From Toxoplasma gondii ME49 (Eukaryota; Apicomplexa; Conoidasida; Eucoccidiorida; Sarcocystidae), in the NCBI RefSeq assembly GCF_000006565.2, contig NC_031476.1:954458-1018457 (forward strand): DNA of 64,000 nucleotides, read 5' to 3'. A program made the translations under genes and the position numbers. The notes under the pieces were generated by a model. That model saw only the letters and a program-made list of their open reading frames with translations. It was not told the DNA's origin and did no database searches. Of the stretch, positions 26,201-37,325 are shown in pieces. The stretch's first letter is position 1, and each line of letters starts with the position of its first letter.

Positions 26201-29200
26201 TCATCGCGCTCGCTGCTGCTTAGTGGCGTTCGTGACAGTTGCGCTCAAGTCCATAGAGTGGGGCCTGCTGGTTCCGAAGAAGGTCGGCTCTGCGGCGGAG
26301 ACGGACGGCGCACCTGAGGCGCAAAGGCAGGCCTTGCCGGACGAGAACGACGCGGAAGAGCGGGGAAACGCGACTCCGTTTTCGCCGCTGTTTCTCGCTC
26401 TCGGAGGCCTTTTTGCGCTGCAGGAACTAGAAGGAGCATGCACCGAGGCGATGACCGAGAAGAAGAGGTGTGACGAGCAAGTAGGACAGCGGAAGGGCGC
26501 AGCAAAGGTGGCGGAAGAGCCGTGGAAGACGGCCAGATGCGCCGTAGGACATACTGCGGTCTCACATCCTGAAAAGGTCTGGGCGATTCAAGCCCTGGCG
26601 TCTCCTCTCGCTGCAGCCTTCCAGTTCCACTTCTGCAGGTATGCCAGAATTCCGCGGACCACACCGTGTACGTTCGAGACATCTGCGTGTTTGCATACAC
26701 ACTGATACCTCCTCGCTTCGCTAGGACCCCAGATGTGGAGATGTGCCCTTTGCTGTGGTACTTACAATTCATGGTCCAGGTGTGATCTTTATGTTCACAG
26801 TGTCGGCTGTATACGGAGGATAAACCCCCATCTTTGAACTCGCGTGTATTGGGGGTTCGGAAGGCGTTCTCCCAAGAGCTAACGCGGTGACTGTCTTGTG
26901 CTCCTCACACCATTTCCTTTTGTTCAGAGAAGGCGGGCCTTTGCTGCGCCTGGACAAGCCTGAGTGGGCGCGTGAGTTTCTCCTAAAGCAGCTGGAGCGC
27001 CACGAGGATTTGCTCTACGATTCAGCCGGTGTCGACTGGGTCGACCCAGAAGACTGCAGGGTGGATCGGGTCCTGCAACGCGGCCGCTCAACAGGCTCTC
27101 TGAGTCTGCGTCTCGTTTTCCACTTTTTCCTCCCTCACCTTGCGGACAATTCTCCGCTGTTCGACCGACAGCTGCCTGCGTCGTCGCCTGGGCATCTCAG
27201 CGGTCTGGAAGGCCAACTGAGAGCGAAAGGAGAGATGCACTTGTTGTCTGCGACCGAGTGGGAACAGGACGCAGAAGGATTGCAGGCCCTGGAAGTCGCG
27301 GCGTGCTCTCTCTGTCTCCACGTGGACCCTGCGGAGGGCCTGCAGTTCATCCTTGCGGATACGTTTCGACAGTTTCTTCTCGACCGCATGCCTGCCCTCG
27401 TTTTCGTCCCTGTCTCTTCTTCTGTCTCCGATCCTCTGCCTCTGTCCAACGCCTCGCAGGAGGCGCTTCGGGCTCCTGTGTCTCCTCTCAGGCCCGCGGA
27501 AGGGGCCTGGCAAGCAGGGACACCGAAACAGGACGGCGAAGGCGCCGCTCTCGTGGGCGAGAGTCGTGTTGGAGCATTGTCGCCGCGAGCGTCCGCGGCT
27601 GCGGAACTCGAGGTTGCGGCACCCTATAGCGGTTCCGCTTCTCTGTTTCTCTTTCATCTTCAGCAGGCTCTCGATTTGTTCGCTTTCTACAGGGACCAGG
27701 GCAGCGTCAGGGCGGCCGGCGTCGTCATGCGCGACTTCAACGAAAACACGTTGATCTACCCCCCGGGAGAAAAGCGTGTCTCGCCTCAGAGCCGAAGGAG
27801 GCGAGGCGGCGACGAAGGGCAAAGTCGAGACAAGGAGACATCCATGGAGACACGGAGCGAGCAAGACAGGAAGGGGACGAACGAGGCGGTCCGCGCAGCA
27901 CCGGGATCGTCTGGGGATCAACGTGCAGAGGAAGCGAGACAGGCGAGAGCCGGCGAGGAGGGAGGCGCGACAGAGAAGGACAAAGGAAAAGACCGCACAG
28001 GGACTGGTGGCTTCTCTCTTCTTCGTGGCCTTGTCACAGCTGCCCTTCGTGAGGACGAAGACAGCGACAGAGAGAGCATGGCGAGCGAGGGAGAGAAGGC
28101 GCAGCAGACTCTCTCTCCAGCGGAGAAGAGGAGGCAGAGAGGCGAAGTGGAAAACCCAGATTCCGCCGGGGGAGCATCAGAGAGGCGAGAACGCGACACA
28201 GGCGATACTTCCGACTCCGCGCGGTGGGAAAAAGGTGGCGAGGAGAGCGACACCAAGCTGGAGGAAAAACAAGAAGACTGGCTCTCTTTTCGGTTCTTCG
28301 ACAGTTCAAAGAGGGTGGACAAGTCGTTTCCAGGCCCCATCGGAATGCTCGAGTTCTGGATCACTCTCGATGCGGCTTTCCTGAGTCGAGAAATCGAGCA
28401 ACTCATTGCCGATGGAGCAGTGACTCAGCCGCACGCACTCGCGACGTTCCTTCAGCACTCCGCAGAGCTCCAAAGTCTCCTCGCATTTTCCAAGTAAGTC
28501 TGAATCAAGAAGGCAGAGCCCATTCGTCACCACTCCGGAGCCTTTTACGGGGTAGGTTTTGCATGCGAGGACACATTTGTATCGGTAGTTGCATCTTTGT
28601 CTTCGAACACCGATCTGCAAGTCCTTCGAGCCGCATACGGACTGACGTGCACATAGGCAACGGCGTATGTATGTATTCATGTGGATCTATTTATCTGGGC
28701 GTGTGTGTGGATGTAGAATAACTGTAAATGTACGCGTGGCTACATTGTTTCGCCTCCAACGTTCTCCCATGTGTCCAGCGAACTGGTCGTTGCTGCGGTG
28801 GCCCTCTTCGACGCTGCGTCTCCCCGCGTGGGGGCCTTGTCCCAGGACGACGCGATTGAGAGCTTCTACAGTAAGCGGTTCGCACGCGTTCTGTTAGAAG
28901 GAAGGGAAATTCCATTCGCGGTCGTTGTTTCCTCGACCGACGCAAGCCGTCTCAACACCCAACATCCACCCTGTGCGGTCTGTCTAGGCCAGAAACAAGA
29001 CTGAGAAAAACGGTAACCTTTTCATCAACAGATCTAAGAAACGTAGTTGGTGATCGAAAGTCGGGTGTCTAGCAGCACCGCTCTTTTGCCCGGATATTGC
29101 TTCTTTGTTCGGCTCTGCGGAGCTTCGTTTCCGTGTCGAGGAGAGGCCGTGACGTTTTCTGAGGCAAGAACGACTGCTAAGAGGTGACTCGTGTGATACG

Positions 29201-31465
29201 CGTTTCTTCCCACCTCTCAGAGATCTTCGTCGCTCTTCGAGGGTCGCGATATACAAGGGGGGTCAGGCTGATATTAGAGGCTTCCTTCCCTGTGTTGGTC
29301 TTGTGAGCAGAAGGCGTCTTCGGCCCTCCTCTGCGGCGGCTGTTGGAGACACTCAAGGCTGCATGGAACAGCCTCGACTCTCTCGCTGCATCTCCCCCTC
29401 TCTGTGGACTCCTCCTCGAATCGACGAGCGCCCTGTGCCTGTACTTGGATCCTCAGAAGTGGCTGGCCGAGCAGAATCCAGAGCAGTGTCTCGAGAAAGA
29501 GGACGCTGCCGTCTTTCTCTTGCGCACCTTCTTCCGACGCTTCCTCTCATCTGTAAGGTGTCACAAGGGGAGGTGCCTCAGAGGACGGGGGTGCGAACAG
29601 ATCCCTTTTGAGAAGTGGGGAGTAATGCGCCGCCTGTAGGCCTCAGTACGCTTCGGGGAGAACGAGGTAGCTACAGATTTGAGGAGCCTTTCACAGGTGA
29701 TCCACTTTTTTTCTGAGAAGTCTGCAGGATGGACCAGTTCGAGCGGCACCCAGCCACGTGACTCTTGTGGGACTTTCTTCTGTTGCGGGGCGGGCCGCAG
29801 GTGTTTTATGAAAAGCACGCAATTCGAAGGTTTTCCTTCCCCTCCCAGTACACACGTCTTATTGGTATGCATGTGCGCTGGTGCTGCGGTTCTTCCTTGC
29901 TCTTTCTGAGCGTCTACCATATGGTGGCAGATCTGTTCCTCCTTTTTCGCTTGTGCATATGTGGCGTTTCGTCTCAGGAGGTCGAGGCCCTCGAAACGAT
30001 GCGGAGTCGAATGGAGGCGTTTGTCCTCCTGGAAATCTCTGAGCACGTGGAGGTATGCAGGAGTGTCTCAGGTCTGCTCTAGGGAACGGAGCTCAGCGCG
30101 TTTTTTGAGAGTGTAATATCTAGAAACAGCTTTGTTTCGTACAGAGATTCAGTCAGCTACAGAGCGATCCTAGAGTCGCTCAGACATGAATGCTTGTGCA
30201 CTTATTCATGGACATCTTTAGTGACATCCACGCGAATCAATATCTCTAGGCACGTGTGTAAAAACACGGTCTACGGAAACCTTCACAAAGTATGTGGAAC
30301 ATGTCTTTGTGATTTTTGTGTTCTCTGTTAGGCGGCGGCGCCTCGGCTGGCCAAGGCTGTCGCTCCGCTGGATACTGCTCTCGGTCTTTTGGAAGGTACA
30401 CGCCGTTTGTTTCGCTCTCCGATTTCGCGCAGAGCAGAGAGGTTCTGTACTCCACAACCAGTCTTGCAGCCACCTGTCGACGGATCCTTCGTTTCTTCCC
30501 GTATAGAGCTGCTCGTTGCCTCGCACGCCACGAGTTCAAGAACAAGAGCATGTGACGGCGCCTGGATCTCTCCGTCTCGGCCTGTCTCTCCTCACGCATT
30601 CTACGTGGCCACCTAGTTCTGGAAGTTCATTCATTTGTTTGTAATATCGTGAACACGCTTATGGACGTTTTAGTGCAGCTTCAACTGTTTCTATGCGAGC
30701 GTGCAACAAGCAGGTTGACCATCCTTTGAGGAGAGACCACACGATCGACTCTTCGCGGGGCGGATCTTGGAGGACTTTGATGCATGCAAGCGTGTGTATA
30801 CAAGACTGAACTGGATAGTGGCTGACTTGGATCTCCGTGTTAACGTCTGCCTATGTGCCAATATCTGCAAGGATTTACCGGCCGTTAGCCGTTGGAGTAT
30901 TTATCAGACATGCGGTTTCCCAGCAGAGCGCCAGTACGGGTGCCTCTCTCGGGCCGTTTCGCCGCGCTGATCCTGTTTTGCTGCGTCATCACCCTGGCGT
31001 AAGCTGCAACGTCTCGCGCCTCCTCATGTGTGTCACCTCTTGGTTTTCGCCCCTGCGGTCTGCACAGGCTTCACAGCTCCTCTGCATGCTCGCCTGCAAA
31101 GAGATTTGCGAAGACAGGCTCTCCACCAGATAGATCAACGGATCCTTGAGGAGGCCAGCTCGAGCTTGGCGCATTCCGCAGCCGGGGACAGTCGACTGCT
31201 ACTCGGGGAAAACTGGTGAGGCACGGCGCTCAGCAAGTATCATCTGTGCGGGCGAAACGTTGTGAGGAGTCCTGCTGAAAGCTGCCAAAACACGAAGGGA
31301 AGCTTGAAATGGAGCTCACTGTCCTGGAGTCTGCGTATGACCACCTGGGAGAGTTCAAGGGTATCTCGGCTGTGCTCCATGAACAAACATATTTCGTGTG
31401 TATGCGGAAATGAGCACGGAGACTTCTCGTTGTCCCCCAATTTGGTGCTGTCTACTCACCGCTCT

Positions 31466-31496
<31 letters not shown>

Positions 31497-33622
31497 GTTG
31501 AGGCTTCACAAATGTATGTGTGTATGGCTGTGAGTATAGAAATACGTCGATGCAGTGGTGTGTCCGCGTGTCTTGTGTGGCGAGGTCGGCAACAGAGGAA
31601 GCTCCTGCTATGTTAGCCGCCACAGACATCAAGTGAAGACCGGTTTGTGGCTGCGTGTTCCCACATCTCTCCCTTCCAAGAATTTAAGCGTCTCAATGAA
31701 AGATTGCTTTTGTATGTAGAGAGACTTAAGGAGTTTTTCGTGCGTTTCCTGTGTATTCCAGCATGCATATACGAAATGAGTCTTGGCGTCTCCTCCCGTC
31801 GATCGTCGCAGCCACTCCGGCGACTGGACCAGAAGCAGCAGAACCGTGTCCCCGAACTTCTGTAAGTCCATCTGTTTTTGGAATGAAGACTGGAGAACCG
31901 TCGCATTTCACCTATAGCGGCGCGAGGTATATTTCTTATCTTATAAAGTGGTTTCTCTTGTCCCCGTTACTGGACTTTCTTTCCTTCTGATTTCTTCCCT
32001 AAAGACCATCATGGTTCTCGTTCTCCGTGCTTTGTGTTCTGTCTCAGCCGCTCTTTCGCATCTTGATGGCGTGCTGGTTTTCTCGGTTTCTCTGCTCTCT
32101 GCCGCTGGCGCATGTGCCAGGGCCACCAAGCGTCTTCTGCATCTCGTGTGATTTGCCATTCTCTCCAGCTGTGTGGCCCCATCTTTTTTTGACTCTCCTT
32201 TGATCGTCACTTCCTTCGCATTTCTGTCCCTGTTGCGTATGAGCAGGCCGTGGCTAGGCTGCTCCTGGAGCCGACAGCGGTCTCACAGGAAATGTCCGTC
32301 TCAGCATGGGAGACGGAGCATGTTCAAGGCGCCTCCAAACCTTCGCTACATGCCTCGGTAAAAGAACAGGAGAATCGACCCTTCGACCCCAACAAGAAAG
32401 AGGAAACACAGGAGCAGGACCGCGGTGGACAACCGGCGACCGAAGAACAGCAGCAAGTCTACAGAGGAGACAAACTGAACTTCTTCAGGAATCCTCTCGC
32501 GTAGGCATCACAAAAGCCAGCTGGCAGAGCCGCCATCGAACGAACGGAGAAGCAAGAGTCGAAGAAGCGGCGGAAGCCACAGACGAAACAAATCTTCAGG
32601 ATTTCAGGAACTATAGGCTTCACAGCAACTTCCAAAAATTTTATTCACTTTCAGTAGTCAAGACTCAGGTGAAGAAAGCATTCTGTGGATTTGACTTGGC
32701 GTAGGCAGGACGACGGTGCGTGATGCATGCACTTTTTTCCGCTCGACGGAATGGACCGAGAATAGAGCGAGAACGAGAGAGGCACCAAGGGGAAAAGAAG
32801 GAATAGGATGACGGAGAAAAACAAGAGACTGGAACGGACAAGCAGAAGCGACGTAGATACACGTCGTAGTACGCATGGCGAGACACCGGTGGTGGTGACG
32901 CGTTTTTTATAAACAGTTACACCATACACACTTCGAGAACAGCACTTGGTGTTTCGTCTTTCTTTCGATTCTCCCTCGCAGCCGCGTGCAGCACGCAGCG
33001 GGGGCCTTCTGGCATCTCGCCTCTGTTGAGAGCGAACGAGGAGGCGTCTCAGAAGATTTTAGAACTCGAGGAGACATGCGGAGTTTGCGTGACGGTAGTG
33101 GGGAGAGCAGGATGTGCGACAAAGAAGTAGAAGTTCTTGAAGAGGCATTCAACCTTGTAAGTGGCTTTCGACTTTTTCCAAATTTCCTCGCCATCCGCGG
33201 TGACGCATGCGCCACACATTTGCGCGCATCGTGAAAAGCCGGTTTCTGAAGGCTGTACGCATACGTATACAATGCCTAAATGAACAAAACTTCATTCTCT
33301 TCATACTCGTATTTTGGAAACATGTGGCGTCTGTACCGGAAGTATCGATTTTGGGAGCTAGGAGTAGCGACATACATGCTTAGGCATATGTGCATGCATG
33401 AATTTCGCTCATCTCTCTTCTCGTCAAGACTGTGCCCGACGCGTTGCTGTATGCTCGTTTCTGTCACCTTGTATCGAGCGTATATTTGAAACACCAACAT
33501 GTGTATCCAAGCAGCACAAATGTCGTGATGTTTACTTTGGTATTTTTCTGCAGCCACGCGGCGTCCTGACTTCTCATGAACTTCTCCAGCTTGTCAGTCT
33601 GCATCGGGCAATCACGCACTAA
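23291..33622 (+). CDS. RINT1/TIP20-family ER vesicle-tethering protein (Dsl1/NRZ complex subunit)
   Basis: In other eukaryotes this subunit tethers Golgi-derived COPI vesicles at the ER with ZW10/DSL1 and ER SNAREs. Exons: 23291-25762, 26004-26638, 26928-28493, 28779-28870, 29311-29552, 29978-30052, 30332-30395, 31068-31215, 32982-33156, 33554-33622. Phases close to 1845 aa, more than twice the usual size of about 790. Exon 1 encodes an unrelated Ser-rich region of about 700 residues, then coiled-coil-like heptads (around genomic 25200-25400). The family domain begins in exon 2 (ESARRLLDRLVLL) and has its hallmark in exon 3, LLRLDKPEWAREFLLKQL, matching the RLDKPEW motif of RINT1. It continues with GPIGMLEFWITLDAAFLSRE, EVEALETMRSRMEAFVL, the helix ALHQIDQRILEE and a C-terminus ending GVLTSHELLQLVSLHRAIT. 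Exon 3 also carries an acidic/basic linker of about 170 residues. Exons 1-7, 9 and 10 are firm. How exon 8 joins exon 9 is open, because the 1.77 kb intron between them holds further exon-like segments. Confidence 0.85.
23360..23416 (+). repeat. Poly-serine codon run
   Basis: Nineteen consecutive TCC/TCT/TCG codons near the start of the RINT1-family protein, built from a repeating TCC-TCT-TCG unit. It is probably length-variable between strains. Confidence 0.9.
25864..25886. repeat. (GT)n microsatellite
   Basis: About eleven GT units in the first intron of the RINT1-family gene, upstream of the pyrimidine tract of exon 2. Confidence 0.9.
31466..31496. repeat. (TA)n microsatellite with one G interruption
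   Basis: Alternating TA in the long penultimate-region intron of the RINT1-family gene. Confidence 0.9.
31681..32500 (+). other. Two exon-like segments inside a RINT1-family intron
   Basis: Segment X (31681-31861) follows a strong pyrimidine tract with AG, reads RLNERLLLYVERLKEFF and ends at a GTAAGT donor. Segment Y (32247-32500) follows GAGCAG, stays open for 84 codons, reads AVARLLLEPTAVSQEM through NFFRNPL, and ends at a GTAGGC donor. Y ends in the same phase as the exon before it in my main model, so it could splice straight into 32982. X can follow exon 7 in phase 1 and reach Y in phase 0 through an internal GTGCGT donor. They may be alternative exons, or parts of the true gene in place of exon 8. 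Confidence 0.45.
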
Positions 33623-35973
33623 AGCCAGTGCAATGAGGGACTTGCGAGGCGACTTTGGAGGAGAACAGCCATACAGGAATGATGAGTTAGACCGTTTTGA
33701 ACCCATGTTCAAACGTGATGCATGCTTTCGCAACTCTGTAGACGATAAAGGAAGTGAAAAGGGGATGGGAGAAAGCCAGACTGGCATGCAACATGGCAGC
33801 TGACTGCCACAGAAGGGCAGCATACGACGCCGGTCGAAAGGGAAAACAAGAGGCCAAGATGAACCTGAGAAGTTACGAGTTACAGCTCACGATCGAAACG
33901 GTTCCAGAGACTGTTGCTCGCAACCCTTTAAGGAACGATTGATACAAAGTCGTTTCCTGTAAAACATACACTTCACCGGAACTCCCGGGGAGACACGCGA
34001 AGGATGCTGAATTTTGGCTACCTGGAGGTGACAGATCGGCAGCCATGCTGTAGCCAGTGACACGTTTGCGACACATCACTTTTCACGGAATCCATGTTCT
34101 CACACAGAGGAGGAAGCACGATAGAGAAACAAGGGAGAAAGCGGGGACTGATGATCTGCACATGGCCTTTTCCCGAAAAGGCACCGGGATTTTTACCGGC
34201 AGAGGCGCGGTAAAGCCAAAACGTAGGCGGAGTTCACGATATTTAACACAAGCAGTGTCTGAAAGGGCGCTGATGATGCTGACGTCGTTCAGGAGCTCAA
34301 CAAAACGCGACTCGCAGAGGTTGAATATGCATGGCAGCTAGCTGGAGATTAGACGCGCTTCTCTACGTACATTTGCGTGCGAATAAGTGTGGAAAGACGC
34401 AGTTATATACTTATGTATAAATGGACGAATATAGATACGTGTGCGTCGTGGGATATATAAAAACAGAAACAGGTGTACTGATGAAACCGACGGGGTCACA
34501 TTGCAGCGTGGGTAGACCCGCTTTAACTGTCCAACTCAAAAAGGCACCTATTGATTATTAACGCACATGAACCTGGGGTGGATGCCGCTTTGCATCGCGT
34601 CCATTGTGAGCTTTGACCCAGGACAGATTTCTCGCTTCGGAGACAGCGCTTTGCTCCAACTACCTCTGCTTTTCTTCCTCGGTAGTGCTGCCTATTGAAG
34701 TCTCTCTCAAAGAGTTCTGTGTCTGCGACTTGGATGAATGTAACAAATGTGCTGAGATACTCATTCATTGGATTTATGTGTACGTGCATAGTGATCGTGA
34801 TACGAATTTCGATCATGGGATATCAAGCAGGATTTGCGGCTGGAACAAGCATGCAGGAAAAAAGCATGCCGCCTCAACTGATATTTACAGTTCAGTAGGG
34901 TGCTCACTGATTTTCAGAATTTGAGGCAGACAGTCTTTTACCTTCCCATGGTGCTGACAATATCTCTACGTAACCTGGTTCCGTGTAGGTACACTTATGT
35001 GAACACATATGTCAAAAGAGAGGTGGATATCAAGGCAAGTGTCGACTGAAGACTCTGGCTTTCCGAATCACAAGCACGATGTTACTACAGGAACTCTCCA
35101 GCACCTTCCACGTTGTTGCTGCGCGCTCCTGTTTGGCGGCTTGGGTGAGGTGGAACGAAGTCGACTCGGAAGTTCTGTGTCAAAGAAGGGCACCTTTGAC
35201 ACAGTAGGAAAACCAAGGCGTCGACAGCAGGGAATACGCAAAATCAAAATCGTATGAGGGCCACTTGGAAGCACCACCAGTTTGCCCTGTGGATGGAAGA
35301 TTTGTCTGTGCACTTCCATCCATCACCATAAACGTAAACCAGAAGGAACTGCAGGGTCAGCGGCATTCGTAAGTGCAAACATCTACAAGAAGATATCGGT
35401 ACACATACATTCGCACGGGTGTCCATGCGTTCGCACTCTCTCTGGGGAATAAGATCATCTTCACTACCACGCACAAGAACATATCCGGTTCGGCGACGCA
35501 CGCGTTCACGACGACGGAAGCTGTCAGCCCAGGGGGTGACGCCACCAACGCCGACAGATACACCTGTCGTTGACAAGAATTACATCGTGACAACGGCTGT
35601 TTACAAGGAAGTAAATCGAAAGGTCATTTTGACAAGATTCTCTTTCTGCTCTTAAGAAACGGCTCTCGTCACTCTCATGGCTCAGATGTATTTGCCTGAG
35701 CCTCTCTTTTTATCACGATTCTGCTCTGTATGGAAACAACTCACGAACTGTCCACCCGCCGCGACTGGCTTCCACCCTTGCACGTCACCAATTTGGTCCC
35801 CCAGTGATTTGTTGTTTCTAGGCGTTCGCCTCATCTACTGGCTTGTGCAGAATTTACTAAAAAACTTGGCGCACTCAGAAAAAACGTACACACACGACTT
35901 CAGACTCGACGAACGACAACGTTCGTTCTCGTTTCTTTACACTTCGACCGCTCGTTCTCGAACCACAAAACCT
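33623..35973. other. Intergenic region between convergent RINT1-family and secreted-protein genes
   Basis: 2.35 kb expected to hold both 3' UTRs. Only short open frames without start context, splice sites or family resemblance are present. A cluster of TGCATGC motifs lies at its left edge and in the adjoining introns (33391-33400, 33719-33725). Confidence 0.5.
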
Positions 35974-37325
35974 TCATTTCGGTTCACGCGACTCCGGGAA
36001 AGAGTTAACGAATCCCTCGTCTGGTGTCGTTTTCCGTTCATCTATGGGACGTGCAGCTTCGGCGCCTACTTCTTTCCTCTCTCGTTTCCGAGCTCTGAGT
36101 TCTGGATCAGCTCTATGCCGCAGAACGAGTTTCGTGGCCTTATCGGCTGCACCTTCGAGGCCGACAGCAGTCGATCTCCCCAGGCCGGATAGGAAACACC
36201 GGAAACAGTTTTTCAGCGCAGACAGAAAGTGAGATATTTCCAGGAGCTTCTGCATTATCTGTGTTTCTACGTATTCGATAGTCCCCGTACTTCTCCGCCT
36301 GCGTTTGTTTTTTGTTGACACTTCTTTTCCTGTCGCCCCCCCGCCGCCTGTTTCTGTAGTGTCGGAATGTTTCTCAGCCGTCTCTCCCTTTTCCATAGAA
36401 CCGGTTTTGTAACCTGCTGTTGCCGGTGCGATCTCGATAGCGTCTGACTCAGCGATATTTTCTTCAGAAATACGATCAATCGCTAAAAACATGGTCGGCG
36501 CAATCGTATCTCCGATGTTCGCCTTCCTGTAGCACAAGGGCGAATACATCAGAGTGAGCAAACGTGAGGGGACGAGTTATACTCGTAGGATAGATAATTG
36601 GAAGCTAAGGGAGACGAGCAACAAAGACTTCACAGGGCATAACCATTCGTAAGAAACAGTGGCACGAGCTCCATGGAACCCAAGACGCAACCGTAGCTGC
36701 GGTTTTAATCAGGGAATTGTTAGATCATGTACCCCGTATTTCTTGTTTACTTAGTTTTTGCCGTGGTGCGAGACAGCGGAAGATACGCAAGTCGCCCATC
36801 TCAGTCTACTGCACGGCGGGAGACATGCCTGTGTTATCTGTTGCAAAAATGTGTTCCGAACCTCCCACAACTTATAGTTAGGCAGATGTTTTGGTGTCCT
36901 CTGTAAAATGCCGAAACATACATCATAGCGACACGTTTAATTAGTATCGCTTTATGCGTAGGTACGACCACTGTATGACTGAAAAAACTCGATCGACACC
37001 TGGCCTTTTAAGTGCATACACACGATGCTTTGACGATAAAATTCTTTCAAGTCTCTGCAAACTTAATTCCCACTTACTCTTCACTTGCCATTCTCGCGTG
37101 TGCCCCATCACTCTCGCTCTCCCCAAAAGCAACTTGGTCTTCCGTCTTCGTCTCTCCAGCGGACCGCAGCCGGTGAGCCCCGCTTGCTGATGTGACTGTT
37201 GCGGTTTCCGAAGACGCGTCCGGTTCGTGTGTAGCACCCGCGTCAGCCTTCTCGCACACTGCAATAAGTAGGGGGAGGAGTGCGAATGCAGCGACGGCCG
37301 CAACAAATTCCCTTCGAATAACCAT
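35974..37325 (-). CDS. Hypothetical secreted basic protein with signal peptide and nuclear-localisation-like clusters
   Basis: I do not recognise this family. Two exons, 37325-37078 and 36526-35974, are joined by a GTAAGT donor and a CTACAG acceptor in matching phase, giving 266 aa. Residues 1-29 form a textbook signal peptide: basic MVIRRE, hydrophobic VAAVAAFALLPLLIAV, then a small-residue site near ADA-GA. The mature chain is hydrophilic and disordered to about residue 150. Next come the basic cluster KNKRRRR (155-161), a predicted amphipathic helix at about 168-200 with C190 and C193, and a second basic cluster RARKRERK (227-234). There is no further membrane segment and no clear RRLxx Golgi-protease export motif; HRLRS at 51-55 is the nearest. 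The chosen Met has an AGCCATGG context. An in-frame Met 16 codons upstream (37373) would bury the signal peptide. The layout resembles coccidian dense-granule or exported effectors, which is an inference from architecture only. Confidence 0.7.
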
